Positions 24,101 to 28,788 of a stretch of 64,000 nt of DNA are shown here, piece after piece (position 1 is the stretch's first letter; each line of letters opens with the position of its first letter). The position numbers and the translations under genes are program-made. The DNA is taken from positions 1,674,001-1,738,000 of the forward strand of contig CM063264.1 in NCBI GenBank assembly GCA_032158295.1, read 5' to 3'. The DNA is from Pycnopodia helianthoides. Its lineage: Eukaryota > Echinodermata > Asteroidea > Forcipulatida > Asteriidae. Below the pieces are notes generated by a model. That model saw nothing but the letters and a program-made list of their open reading frames with translations. It was not told the origin of the DNA and made no database searches.

Positions 24101-26861
24101 CAATCAATGGCAAATAGATAAGTAGACAAGTAGATAAAAATAATACTAACAAAAATGACAAAACCAGTTTGTTTTAATTGTTTTGCATCAGGTCAATTGG
24201 TTCACACACTCCCTCGCAGGGTAAAACAATTCACAAAACTACTGGATATGGTCATGGATGATGAAGTCCCATAATATTTACTAGGGTAACACACTTGTCT
24301 TGTCTTGTAAAGTTGTACTGACCGTCATGCATCACACAACCTAAAATGTAATAAATGTTTTTGCACTGATATTGATCAACTGAATTATTATTTGCCGTAA
24401 TATGAAATGTTTGGTTTCTTCCTTTTTTCACTGACGATCTTTCTAAACTAATGGCTCCCAACAGTAAGTACAAAACAACCGCTCTAAAATGACAACTAAA
24501 CAGTAGCAGGTCGTTGGGTTAGCTCCCTTGGCACAACTGTTTAGTCCGCACGGATCAGCAGTGCCCAGGTGGAGGCCGCACGACTTTCCGATGGGGCAGT
24601 TGGACAGAAAACAAAACGAAACAAAAAGAAGACAGACCACCGGCACTAGCTTACTCTCGCATTCACGAACGTCGCACTGCCTCTTCTCTGGTAAAACTGG
24701 TTTCTGGACGCCATGGCAGGCAGCTGTTCCCAACTCATGATTGTCCAGCTCCGACACACAAACAGCCCGTGCCTTTACTTCGCCTTGATAAACACAAACA
24801 GTCAAAAACACGTGCACTAACTCGATGTTTTAAAACATGAAATTAAAAATCAAATTTACCCGCAGGTTTAGTCTGGTGCGTAGAAGCTGTAGATACAATA
24901 TCAAAAACATTATACAAACGGGCGGGAGCGAGACTACATGTGCTTTTTGTTTGTAAAGTTTTTGAGCGCCCTCTGTAGACAGTTTCCGACAAGTTTCTCT
25001 CAAAAAATCCCCCCCCCCCCACCGGCCCGAGTGACGATTTGATAGCACCAAGGAAGTTCTTTATTAATGGAATAATTTGTTTGATTGATAATTGTTTTCT
25101 TCTTTAATTTCCAATTTTTATTTGTTTATGTTTATTAACTTATGATAATAAATTATTTTTTTAACAGATGACTGTTTTGATTTTTGAGACTTTTGCTGAC
25201 CTTGATTTCCACATTGTCGACTACACCGTACCCATTGCACATCCCAAGATACATCACGGCTCGGTGAAAACAACCGCTGTTTTGTTTGTATAGTCTGTAA
25301 AAAAGAAAGAAAACAAGAGAAAAACATACTCATATTTGGAGACTTTTGAACGCAAGGAGGCAGCAGACATACCAGGTAAAATTCCACTGTTTAAGTAGTT
25401 CTAAGCATGCGCACATACAATGGATTTACATGGTAAGTCTGCTGCCACCTAGCGTCCCAAAAGTCCCCCATTGCGCACTACTGTTACTAGATTTTTTAGG
25501 GGATCTTGAAATGCTGCTGTAGATCCAACTGCCACTTTGTCTCCCTTTACAACCCTCCAATGGCCTACGGGTCTGCAACCTATAGACCGAAAACATTTTT
25601 CCTTAATTACCTTTCATTTTTTAGCAAAAACAGGTGGAACCCTTTAAGTTCTATCCTCGGACAGGCCCGATTGACATGGCCTACGGCCCTTTAGGCAGTA
25701 AGACCCAAGGACTCCAAATCGCCAGTTATAATACTCTTTTTTTTCATTGAGGGTAGTGTACAACAAAAATTGCAGTTTTGCAGTGTAAAAACATGAACAT
25801 ATTCAAATTATTGAGAAAAAAAAATGTGTGTGTGTGTTTTGTTTTTGCCAAACTATCTCTACAACGTTTTGAAAGGTTGTTAGCTTAAAAAAAAGTATGG
25901 TCTTAAAAACGCTACTCGCGAACGCAACTTTAGTTCCTTTTGGCACGGGTGCGCGAGATTTCCGGCCATGCGATGAAATTCTGCTTGAATTTTCAGCTGA
26001 AGTCAAATAAGCGTGTTAGCCACAATTACTCGATAGAAATATGTAACTAATTAGGGAAATAAAGTCCAGCATCCTATAATATAGGGAAAAATCCCCCAGA
26101 AAGTGGCAATCGGATACGTAACATTTTCCTGTGTTTGAGGATGTTAAATTTAGTTAGTCCAACTTTCTAACCCCGAGTAATTTTAAACAAAAGCTCAAAG
26201 CTCAAGTCACCTACGAATGTTTTCTTTTTAGCTGATGCAACTTTTAAATCAGAAGTGGAAATCAACCAAGTTACCGCCATTGTAACAAATTGTCAGAAAT
26301 GACCCATTGCATGTCATTCTTCACTAACTAGACAATCCATTTTGTCTGTCGTCATTACAGCCACAAGCCCTAATTTTGTCGCATATCAATTTTGTACCAA
26401 AAGGGTGGTGTTTTACTCAAAAAATTCTCATTTTTTGTGGTTTCTGCCCTGACCACATGGTAGGTCGGATCGGGCTACAAATTGGTGTGCATTCATTGCT
26501 CATTAGGATCTACAAGCACAGCAATTTTTATCAAAATCAGAAGACATGAGGTAAAAAAGTGCGTTGGTCTGACATGGAATGACCCATATGAATCATTCTT
26601 CACTAACTAGACAATCCATTTTGCTTGTCGTCATTACAGCCACAAGCCCTAATTTTGTCGCATATCCATTCAGGACCAAAATGCCACAGTACAACCCGTT
26701 CTGTCAGAAAATGGCTAGAATTCTTTTTTTTTAGCAGTTTCCCAAAACATATAACAGTAGCTTACCTCCACCGTGGAAGCCGTACCTACAACTAGCACCA
26801 TGATGGTGGTGATTGCAATGATGGTATGCCGTCCAACGCTCCTCTCTGCTACCCCAACCAT
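1..26861 (-). CDS. Multi-CUB protein with one thrombospondin type-1 repeat (26 exons, 3' end outside window)
   Basis: Spliced minus-strand gene read from 26,861 down to the left edge. Order: signal/anchor exon, one TSP1 repeat (two exons), then CUB1 to CUB12 (CUB12 cut). I read about 1,519 codons with all phases consistent. CUB exons alternate strictly: the first-half exon enters in phase 1 and leaves in phase 0, and the second-half exon enters in 0 and leaves in 1. Repeated hallmarks are Cys followed by GxI.SP.xP..YP, then C..DYVKV, and in the second half LCG...F.WTS..NEV.L.F. CUB domains bind proteins or sugars outside the cell. TSP1 plus CUB recalls the C-terminal part of ADAMTS13, but no metalloprotease exon is seen. 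A TMEM79-like gene sits antisense in the CUB5-CUB6 intron. The linkage of exon 1 to exon 2 rests on phase and position only. Function unknown. Confidence 0.85.
211..352. mobile_element. Diverged copy of GGGCCCAATTTC fold-back MITE
   Basis: Contains GCTAAG...GTACCAGTCG...GGCTGGTAACC...GCTTAGCA and ends ATGAAATTAGGC, matching the inside of the MITE family seen at 4,930. The left terminus is not recognisable. Confidence 0.5.
429..600 (-). CDS. Exon 25: CUB11, second half
   Basis: 172 nt, phase 0 to 1: LIDLTTGENVTLCGQLGPFI, WSSIGNDVLLEFVSDESN, GYSAYYTVLPWIPDSP. Donor TCCAG/GTATGT. Confidence 0.87.
654..1043. mobile_element. TTAA-flanked fold-back MITE (GGCACTGGACAC family)
   Basis: The left end AGGCACTGGACACTATTGGT pairs with the right end ACCAAAGGTGTCCAGTGTCT. 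Both flanks are TTAA (650-653 and 1,044-1,047), as in piggyBac-type or Kolobok-type insertion. No transposase. It lies in the CUB11 intron. Confidence 0.75.
1302..1501. mobile_element. 200-bp perfect-looking fold-back element
   Basis: The arms AGAGGTTTGTGGTAACACCA and TGGTGTTACCGCAAACCTCT pair. Pairing continues through CATGTTAAAATCTC and GAGTAGTGTTGGTTCTGAAA for about 60 bp each side. Between exons 25 and 24 of the CUB gene. Confidence 0.7.
1583..1776 (-). CDS. Exon 24: CUB11, first half
   Basis: 194 nt, phase 1 to 0: DCSKVLTADGRGDLQSVNFP, AEYPPDLECQTLIHTQPD, GSCTTDYLK. A near-consensus CUB first half. Confidence 0.87.
2356..2524 (-). CDS. Exon 23: CUB10, second half
   Basis: 169 nt, phase 0 to 1: IEDLATLRYDRYCEVDQTFS, WKADSNEVIVRFPKTSD, ending RHPKAS. 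Donor ATCAG/GTTAGT. Confidence 0.83.
2890..3030. mobile_element. Short fold-back element (CTAGGTGGCAGCA family)
   Basis: CTCTAGGTGGCAGCAAACAT...GGTAAATTTCC pairs with GAATTTACCTGGTAAGTCTG...CTGCCCCCTAG. A second copy lies at 25,335-25,465. Confidence 0.55.
3120..3310 (-). CDS. Exon 22: CUB10, first half
   Basis: 191 nt, phase 1 to 0: AECVNIIHEPALAISLTEGL, ADSGCQILFTLPPEETVLLV, DADCERHYFE. Three cysteines are kept; the GxI.SP loop is diverged. Confidence 0.82.
3474..3790 (+). mobile_element. tRNA-derived SINE
   Basis: Starts GGCGTGTCGTGGCCTGGCG with an A-box-like region. The B box GGGCTCGAGTCCTGG is followed by the shared body: ACACTTGTGTCCCTGAGCAA, and then CGTAAAAGAACCCGGGACAC. Confidence 0.7.
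3898..4218. mobile_element. TTAA-flanked MITE (GTACACTTTTGGTAACAGC family)
   Basis: Left end AGGTATTGTACACTTTTGGT, right end ACCAATAGTGTACAGGGCCT, TTAA on both sides. Same family at 21,735, 27,733, 29,888 and 40,056. Confidence 0.72.
4455..4620 (-). CDS. Exon 21: CUB9, second half
   Basis: 166 nt, phase 0 to 1: IVDIATLRRKVICEVNHDFV, FTTDSNEVAIGYINYQTTLP. CG is replaced by CE, as also in CUB10, which suggests CUB9 and CUB10 are sister modules. Donor CCTG/GTACGT. Confidence 0.83.
4930..5119. mobile_element. PIF/Harbinger-like MITE with CAG target duplication
   Basis: Termini GGCCCAATTTCATAAAGC and TTATGAAATTGGGCC are inverted repeats, flanked by CAG at 4,927-4,929 and 5,120-5,122. CWG duplications are typical of PIF/Harbinger. 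A fragment follows at about 5,189-5,283. Confidence 0.75.
5284..5580 (+). mobile_element. Diverged SINE 3' region
   Basis: Carries CCTTGAGCGAGACACTTAAC, ATTGCTTCG and GGCCTTGTGAGTT. No clear B box remains. Confidence 0.45.
5800..5978 (-). CDS. Exon 20: CUB9, first half
   Basis: 179 nt, phase 1 to 0: GCFLFLRGESGSIKSSEFLK, WEGSCQLIIHTSPDKRLSVL, ERDCRNAGLT. Three cysteines kept. Donor ACT/GTGAGT. Confidence 0.83.
6150..6300. mobile_element. tRNA-like repeat, partly inverted
   Basis: Three B-box-like blocks (GGTTGCAGGTTCAAACCC, GGTTGTAGGTTCAAATCC and one on the opposite strand) around ATTAACGTGCCGG. It matches the second tRNA-like SINE family at 18,385. Confidence 0.5.
6473..6635 (-). CDS. Exon 19: CUB8, second half
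   Basis: 163 nt, phase 0 to 1: IEDMSSGFSSVLCGTHGLFA, WTSTGNEVIITIATDND, ending WVDVSE. Donor CGAAG/GTAAAT. Confidence 0.87.
6865..7046 (-). CDS. Exon 18: CUB8, first half (first disulfide lost)
   Basis: 182 nt, phase 1 to 0. It begins GPTEHFSEETGSFTSTNFPD and continues QYPSNLDHSWVIHCRPDHIV, then SADCSKDYVK. The first cysteine is absent, and the usual C before W is His-Ser, with a displaced Cys after it. Confidence 0.85.
7724..7886 (-). CDS. Exon 17: CUB7, second half
   Basis: 163 nt, phase 0 to 1: IEDVSNGRRNIYCGNFKAFS, WLSDTNAVLVTFFTNP, YHGFRAKYEAVQRGD. A clear CUB second half. Donor GATG/GTAAGG. Confidence 0.85.
8015..8210. mobile_element. Fold-back MITE (AAGCCCGGTTCATACTT)
   Basis: AAAGCCCGGTTCATACTTCC at the left pairs with GGAAGTATGAACCGGGCTTT at the right; the interior is also palindromic (GCGAATG). 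Second copy at 20,631-20,804 with TTA flanks. Confidence 0.75.
8212..8500 (+). mobile_element. tRNA-derived SINE
   Basis: GTGGCGTGTCGTGATCGAGC start, B box GGTTCGAATCCCGGTCATG, then ACACTTGTGTCATTGAGCAA and CAGGGGTAAATGGGTACCTG. Confidence 0.7.
8634..8857 (-). CDS. Exon 16: CUB7, first half (diverged)
   Basis: 224 nt, phase 1 to 0. It begins VEHIAEYHRIYRQLEGEFSS without the first CUB cysteine. It keeps NCSVLIEVPSDMQILIRLQD and KKCQPEFVL. Position, length and phase fit the CUB series, although the sequence is far from consensus. Confidence 0.72.
9618..9819 (-). CDS. Exon 15: CUB6, second half
   Basis: 202 nt, phase 0 to 1: IFDVEPRRTLSYCETQFEPF, SVISTSNEIRLQFKWTNS, followed by a longer than usual tail ending MDRSLQA. 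The conserved Trp of F.WTS is replaced by Val. Donor GCCG/GTGAGT. Confidence 0.83.
10506..10678 (-). CDS. Exon 14: CUB6, first half
   Basis: 173 nt, phase 1 to 0: ACSRTILEDKGVVRWPDDF, TDCELTFHTHPMKRVILTF, GIDCSDFKVE. All three cysteines are kept. It follows the 4.8-kb intron holding the TMEM79-like gene. Confidence 0.85.
11223..11770. repeat. Three tandem copies of a 150-bp segment, middle one carrying a MITE
   Basis: AAGCTTCACAT.A.CAGAACC followed by ATGGTTGG recurs at 11,223, 11,378 and 11,706, with TTTTAATTGATAATCACAAC and CAACAAACTGCTTC shared. Copies 1 and 3 show the empty MITE site. Confidence 0.75.
11419..11608. mobile_element. PIF/Harbinger-like MITE with CTG target duplication
   Basis: GGCCCAATTTCATGAGCTGC to GAAATTGGGCC, flanked by CTG at both ends. 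The third tandem copy reads ATACCTGGTTGTG, the uninterrupted site. Confidence 0.8.
12306..13641 (+). CDS. MAPEG-like (TMEM79-like) small multi-pass membrane protein, two coding exons
   Basis: Exon 1 at 12,306-12,509 (68 codons, phase 0, donor CAG/GTAAGT) joins exon 2 at 13,273-13,641 (acceptor TTCTTAG), giving about 190 residues. Hydrophobic segments: VLIAGIFWVAMTYILW, LAFTLRWLVLSLIPTVVG, HVAVTLVLS, IIPILVCMFVSARAIFYIGY and FGFALTIWVNMSSLAYCVYC, so about four or five membrane passes. The RQRALQNTLEQTSIHVAVT stretch resembles the MAPEG helix with its Asn and Glu (R.....N..E), which in MAPEG enzymes binds glutathione or lipid. The overall form resembles the membrane half of TMEM79 (mattrin) from memory of the family. 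TTGTTAG before 12,301 may be the acceptor of a 5' UTR intron. AATAAA lies at 13,843. It is nested antisense within the CUB5-CUB6 intron. The enzyme activity is unproven. Confidence 0.75.
13120..13203 (+). pseudogene. Duplicated intron end and start of TMEM79-like exon 2 (decoy acceptor)
   Basis: This stretch copies 13,215-13,300, including TTCTTAGCTTGTGGG, AACGTTC and CAACATGGACACAG. It thus holds a second acceptor and the first codons of exon 2, but runs into a stop soon after (reading LVGNVHSANMDTVGKQLN). Use of this site would truncate the protein. Confidence 0.65.
13855..13930 (+). mobile_element. tRNA-like SINE fragment
   Basis: GGTCGTGGGTTCGAATCTCA is a B-box-like sequence followed by a short unmatched tail. 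No tRNA cloverleaf. Confidence 0.4.
14220..14850. repeat. G-rich low-complexity intron DNA
   Basis: Runs such as GGAGGGGGAGGGGGGAGG and GGGGGGGGTA, and a duplicated CCCTCTGCCCC...CATGGTATAAATATATC on each side of the MITE. No gene is supported here. Confidence 0.55.
14350..14540. mobile_element. PIF/Harbinger-like MITE with CAG target duplication
   Basis: Inverted ends GGCCCAATTTCATAGAGCTG and CAGCTCTATGAAATTGGGCC, CAG at 14,347-14,349 and 14,541-14,543. Confidence 0.8.
15450..15624 (-). CDS. Exon 13: CUB5, second half (lacks fourth cysteine)
   Basis: 175 nt, phase 0 to 1. It begins IRDVAFQQAHEERLEGELPS and continues FTWTSARNELLILAT. The LCG motif is replaced by RLEGELP, so the second CUB disulfide is lost as a pair. 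Donor TGCAAG/GTAAAG. Confidence 0.83.
15733..15893. mobile_element. Diverged GGGCCCAATTTC-family MITE
   Basis: ATCATAGAGCTGCTTAAGCA and GCAGCTCTGTAAAATTG arms with GGTACCAGTCAC and GGCTGGTAACC inside. Termini eroded. Confidence 0.55.
15895..16110 (+). mobile_element. SINE, 5' end missing
   Basis: GTGGGTTCAAATCCCGGTCG (B box), then GCAAGACACTTAATAATTAT, CATGGGTACCTGTGAGG and CTCCCCAGGGAGCTGAGA. Confidence 0.6.
16304..16491 (-). CDS. Exon 12: CUB5, first half (lacks third cysteine)
   Basis: 188 nt, phase 1 to 0. It begins DCRQHLTKSRDFIRLPVSPG; later GRADCFLLISTEPTNRIVL. The usual C-x2-DYV is replaced by PPPTGQEADYVQ, so the third CUB cysteine is missing. Its partner is also missing in the next exon. 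Confidence 0.83.
16857..17215. repeat. 12-bp minisatellite AAGAGGTTCCCA in CUB4-CUB5 intron
   Basis: About 30 copies of an 11-12 bp unit (CCAAGAGGTTCC, CACAAGAGGCTC), with higher-order blocks repeated (GGTTCTGGAGAGGCTCCCAA twice). Because the unit is near a multiple of three, all plus-strand frames stay open; these are not genes. Confidence 0.9.
17261..17441 (-). CDS. Exon 11: CUB4, second half
   Basis: 181 nt, phase 0 to 1: LVDLTTKKTDRFCGRLPPFS, WTSESNEVQLLFSSDEM, ending PKNTPER. Acceptor TTTTCTAG, donor AGAG/GTACCT. The G-rich or GGTTCCC minisatellite lies just beyond in the following intron. Confidence 0.83.
18080..18267 (-). CDS. Exon 10: CUB4, first half
   Basis: 188 nt, phase 1 to 0. 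It begins DCVDITVINDTTTQ; later YPSSSECSMNIHQGPDM and EGSDNCEKDSLQ. All three first-half cysteines are present. The GxI.SP motif is degenerate (VSSRLHPQPYP). Donor CTACAG/GTAAAG. Confidence 0.85.
18385..18530 (-). mobile_element. Second-family tRNA-like SINE
   Basis: On the minus strand: TAGCTCAGTTGTAGAGCGCC (A-box-like), then GGTCGTTGGTTCAATTCCCG (B box). The acceptor stem is not closed, so not a functional tRNA call. Confidence 0.55.
18601..18735 (-). repeat. Tandem duplicate of CUB3 exon-9 end and its splice donor
   Basis: About 130 bp repeated side by side with 18,733-18,868: GATGCAACTT, ATTTCAGATCAAATAATAAACC, GGCCACACC, then TACCTGGTACCGGTCTATCA and ATAGATCCAGAATTCA. The duplicate therefore contains the last codons of the exon and an intact donor, but no matching acceptor. 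Confidence 0.75.
18836..19001 (-). CDS. Exon 9: CUB3, second half
   Basis: 166 nt, phase 0 to 1: IVDVTTDRTNFYCGLHQPFS, WTSDTNEVLILFSTDNSE, then YTGYHAEFWIYDRPVP. Donor CCAG/GTAGGT. The 3' end of this exon with its donor is duplicated in tandem just downstream (see 18,601-18,735). Confidence 0.88.
19229..19345 (+). mobile_element. SINE fragment
   Basis: GGCGTGTCGTGGCCAAGGGG, B box GGGTTTGAATCCCGGTCATG, then GTGTGTCCTTGAGCAAGACA. Confidence 0.62.
19565..19773 (-). CDS. Exon 8: CUB3, first half
   Basis: 209 nt, phase 1 to 0. It begins DCTLTVTGVTQGTIASPGYP and continues EAYPDDADCHTLLVGEPG, a textbook CUB start. It ends ESCQFDHVM. An insert (NDVNGEPM) lengthens the loop before the third cysteine. 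Confidence 0.88.
20275..20475 (-). mobile_element. SINE 3' region, reverse orientation
   Basis: Reverse complement of the body seen at 31,360-31,560: CACAATAATGTATCAAAACG, CTCCCTGGGGAGTATGC and GGTACCCATTTATACCCC. Confidence 0.62.
20631..20804. mobile_element. Fold-back MITE (AAGCCCGGTTCATACTT), second copy
   Basis: Inverted ends AGCCCGGTTCATACTTC and AAGTATGAACCGGGCT, flanked by TTA on both sides, a TWA duplication of PIF/Harbinger type. Adjacent to CUB2 exon 7. Confidence 0.7.
20880..21063 (-). CDS. Exon 7: CUB2, second half
   Basis: 184 nt, phase 0 to 1. It begins LKNPLSDDEKSLCGDYEPFS and continues WTSSGNEAVLSYDKST. A long acidic tail (DEEVVLDFEYEPLEVEPQG) follows, making it longer than most second-half exons here. 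Donor CAAGA/GTAAGG. Confidence 0.85.
21078..21120 (+). promoter_or_regulatory. AGGTCA half-site array
   Basis: Five spaced copies of (A)AGGTCA or close variants with one-base spacing, like stacked DR1 nuclear-receptor sites. It may equally be a simple 7-bp repeat. Lies 15 bp outside CUB2 exon 7. Confidence 0.35.
21525..21694 (-). CDS. Exon 6: CUB2, first half
   Basis: 170 nt, phase 1 to 0. It begins DCSIVFHGPMGRYVSSEFP; later SSVCEVLFHTRPSNRVSLSF and VPCEKSVT. The three cysteines expected of a CUB first half are present. Donor ACT/GTAAGT. Confidence 0.85.
21735..22010. mobile_element. MITE, GTACACTTTTGGTAACAGC family
   Basis: TTAAAGGTAATGTACACTTT start and CTTACCAATGTTGTACACAC end; the right side is eroded. 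Confidence 0.6.
22095..22263 (-). CDS. Exon 5: CUB1, second half
   Basis: 169 nt, phase 0 to 1. It begins IVDVGTSRSEALCGDQPAF and continues TWTADSNKVEIRFSAESHG, with the conserved LCG cysteine and the F.WT..SNKVE strand. Donor CACAG/GTCACC. Confidence 0.85.
22793..22950 (+). mobile_element. tRNA-like SINE (TGGTCCAGTTGTTAGACTG)
   Basis: A-box-like TGGTCCAGTTGTTAGACTGC and B box GTGGGTTCGAATCCTGCC give a tRNA-like outline, but the ends do not pair. A tRNA-Ala or tRNA-Cys reading was considered and not accepted. Confidence 0.45.
22999..23238. mobile_element. PIF/Harbinger-like MITE with CAG target duplication
   Basis: GGCCCAATTTATAGAGCTGC to GCAGCTCTATGAAATTTGGCC; long inner arms (AAATTTCCATGTG and CATGTGGAAATTTGG). 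CAG at 22,996-22,998 and 23,239-23,241. Confidence 0.78.
23327..23580 (-). CDS. Exon 4: CUB1, first half
   Basis: 254 nt. Acceptor CCCAAG before GATTTGAGG; donor GAG/GTATGT. About 23 extra residues precede the first CUB cysteine (RQCDRVTQAETGEITSPNWP). It then shows FLQCRLTILLP and MQCTENNYVE. A nearer TTTCAG at about 23,562 would break the phase, so the upstream acceptor is preferred. Confidence 0.8.
23581..24654. other. Intron between TSP1 and CUB1 exons
   Basis: No repeat family recognised. Read without splicing, the TSP1 frame continues past the donor through a hydrophobic stretch and a Cys-rich run (NCPIGKSCGLHL, DPCGLNSC, PTTCYC) to about 24,443. Probably chance, but see findings. Confidence 0.4.
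24655..24783 (-). CDS. Exon 3: second half of TSP1 repeat
   Basis: 129 nt. It completes the TSP1 repeat with GEVKARAVCVSE, then AACHGVQKP, then CDVRECE. The spacing R.V.CV...C...KP...C....C matches ADAMTS-type TSP1 repeats. It leaves in phase 1 at a GTAAGC donor, which fits the phase-1 entry of the first CUB exon. Confidence 0.8.
25201..25294 (-). CDS. Exon 2: first half of TSP1 repeat
   Basis: 94 nt, entering in phase 0 and leaving in phase 1, with a long pyrimidine tract and ACAG acceptor and a GTCAGC donor. It encodes TIQTKQRLFSPSRDVS and then SWDVQWVRCSRQCGNQ. WxxCSxxCG is the opening motif of a thrombospondin type-1 repeat. It joins in frame to 24,783. Confidence 0.8.
25335..25465. mobile_element. 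Short fold-back element (CTAGGTGGCAGCA family), second copy
   Basis: Arms AACGCAAGGAGGCAGCAGAC and GTCTGCTGCCACCTAGCGTC pair, with GCATGCGCACAT near the centre as in 2,890-3,030. Confidence 0.6.
26299..26402. repeat. Direct repeat at left edge of the tandem array
   Basis: TGACCCAT, then ATTCTTCACTAACTAGACAA and CGTCATTACAGCCACAAGCC recur at 26,579-26,680, just inside unit 1. It marks the array boundary. Confidence 0.75.
26766..26861 (-). CDS. Exon 1 of the TSP1/CUB gene: signal or signal-anchor segment
   Basis: ATG at 26,861-26,859; 96 nt, 32 codons, ending in phase 0 before a GTAAGC donor. It starts MVGVAERSVGRHTI and continues with a hydrophobic run (IIAITTIMVLVVG) ending TASTVE, which fits a signal peptide or signal anchor. 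The next minus-strand exon with a phase-0 acceptor is the TSP1 exon at 25,294. The same exon recurs in units 2, 3 and 4, so this copy is both unit 1's copy and the apparent 5' end of the CUB gene. Transcript evidence would settle the linkage. Confidence 0.65.
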
Positions 26862-27174
26862 TGCTCTATCTTTGGACCTGCTGCTCGCGGACAGACTTCA
26901 AAATACGCCCCTCTTGCCACCGTGCATTGGACATTAGGGTCAAGTTATGTAAGCCCCCAACATTCTCTTGGGGCGTCTTTGTTTGTGTTGACAAAGCACT
27001 TGAATGGACAGCATACGAACAACTTTAGGAATCCAGAGGCCTGGAATCAAATACCCCCCCCCGCCGTAAATTATTGTGGACCACCATCAGAGCACCTTGC
27101 GCCCTTTTTGTTTTGCCTGTTATAGAAACTAAAATAAAGTCGGTCTTCTTCAAGAGTGCCTTCGCTGATAATGA

Positions 27175-27655
27175 GGAGGGGAGGGGCGGGGTTGGGATGG
27201 AGTGGGTGGGGTTGGGTTGGGATGGAGTGGGGTTGGGTGGTTGGGATGGAGGGGGTGGGGTTGGGTTGAGATGGAGTGGGGTGGGGTGGGGTTGGATGGA
27301 GTGGGGTGGGGTGGGGTTGGATGGAGTGGGGGTGGGGTGGGGTTGGGATGGAGTGGGGGTGGGTGGGGTTGGGATGGAGTGGGGTGGGGTTGGGTTGAGA
27401 TGGAGGGGGTGGGTCGGGGTTGGGATGGAGTGGGTGGTTGGGTGGGTTGGGATGGAGTGGGGGTGGTGGTTGGGTTGGGATGGAGTGGGGGTGGGGTGGG
27501 GGTGGGGTGGGGTTGGGATGGAGTGGGGGTGGGGTGGGGTTGGGATGGAGTGGGGGTGAGGTTGGGATGGAGTGGAGTGGGGTTGGTTTGGGATGGAGTG
27601 GGGTGGGGTTGGGTTGGGAGGGAGTGGGGTGAGGTTGGTTTGGGATGGAGGTAGG
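27175..27655. repeat. G-rich minisatellite, unit 1 (about 480 bp)
   Basis: Array of GGGATGGAGTGGGGTGGGGT-like units. Many GGGG runs could form G-quadruplexes. The long proline-rich and glycine-rich frames across it are repeat artefacts. Confidence 0.92.
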
Positions 27656-27732
27656 ATATGAGATAATGAATGGGAAACAAGCGAAAGTTGGGTGGGTTCA
27701 CTTGGAATAGCGTCTTTCAGTTAAAGTTATGA

Positions 27733-28020
27733 ATTTAAAAGTATTGTACACTTTTGGTAACAGCTCAAAATCAGTGTCCACATTTTGTGTGATTCAACAT
27801 AAACAAACAAACCTGTGAAAGTTTGAGCTCAATTATTCATCGAAGTCACGAGAAAGTAGTGGAAAGAGACCTCGCTTTCTGTTTTTTCAAACATCGAGTT
27901 TTTATCACGCGTGATAAAAACTATTGTTTTACTCATTTTCTCAGAAACGATAGCATTTATACGCAGAAATATTTTAAGGAACCTTTTTACCATAAATTAC
28001 TTAAGTGAAATATCGTCTAA
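27733..28020. mobile_element. MITE, GTACACTTTTGGTAACAGC family, right end lost (unit 1)
   Basis: GTATTGTACACTTTTGGTAA start, inner palindrome TTTTTATCACGCGTGATAAAAA. The expected CAGGGCCTTTAA end is absent. Copy in unit 2 at about 40,056-40,330; missing from unit 3 at about 50,670. Confidence 0.65.
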
Positions 28021-28710
28021 AAAAGTGTTGGAGAATCGTGCACTATAATAATTGTAACAAGTTGACGGTCTTTGACGGCCTTTATTTTATTCGTCATTGC
28101 CTGTAATGAAGATACGGTAAAAGTTGTAATTTGACAGATACATTTTTATCGTGGTTCAGACATTTTTTCTTTTATTACTCAACTCAATGGAACCAAATCG
28201 AGACTTGGTTGTCAAAATAGCCTGGTCTCTAACTGTATGATCAGTGGTATTCATTATTGATGATTTATACAGACTGGTGCCGTGAAAAAGATAAATTTAG
28301 ACAACACTATATAAATAAGGTATTGATGCCATGCTGGGGGGGGGGGGGGGTTAGCAGGAGCCAGACCCGTGCCCTTCATGAACCCACCCGTCAGTTTTTG
28401 ACACTAAACCCGGGTCAGAAAAATGTACTCAAACATTAAGAGCATCTGAGAGCAGCCCATTAAGCAATTATTATGAATTTCTAAAATACACGTTCACCAA
28501 AATAATTTCGCATTGGTCAGTCTCATTTTGGCTGTCATAACTGATGGAAAAACAGTGCCTTTCGTAATCATTTTATAAGAACATGTGTTGAGTTTTCCTC
28601 ACAAGAGGGCTCTCTTGTGGTGATTCGAACAAACAAGCTTTGATCCTCAACAAAATTGTCAACATATTATGTAAACTATTTGTAAAAATAACGGGTGGAA
28701 AATTTAGGCC

Positions 28711-28788
28711 TTATGATGGCTCCCGCATCGTAGTTTGGAGGAAGGAAATGGCTGCATTAATGACGTCACAGCAAAGTCCTTGAATTTC
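28711..28788 (-). CDS. Candidate short terminal exon (unit 1)
   Basis: TATACAG acceptor, then 25 codons in phase 0 to TAA: EIQGLCCDVINAA, ISFLQTTMREPS. It resembles the exon at 35,258 (ISFLQ.TM). It could also be a 3' UTR exon after the GTAAAC donor-like site that follows the peptide stop codon. Confidence 0.35.
   Translation of the reverse strand, partial: EIQGLCCDVINAAISFLQTTMREPS

Larger units (their letters stand above)
25295..26765. other. First intron of the CUB gene
   Basis: Holds one fold-back element (25,335-25,465), a short TG run (25,826-25,838) and the direct repeat at the array edge. No other gene seen. Confidence 0.5.

Noticed and set aside
26826..27125. Plus-strand frame starting MPSNAPLCYPNH, repeated in every unit
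   Set aside because: Antisense to exon 1 and its upstream region; no splice sites or family support. Conservation is explained by recent duplication.
27150..27701. Long proline-rich (minus) and glycine/valine-rich (plus) open frames, up to 183 codons; likewise 39,206-40,018 up to 270 codons
   Set aside because: They lie in the G-rich minisatellite; several frames are open at once and lengths follow repeat number.
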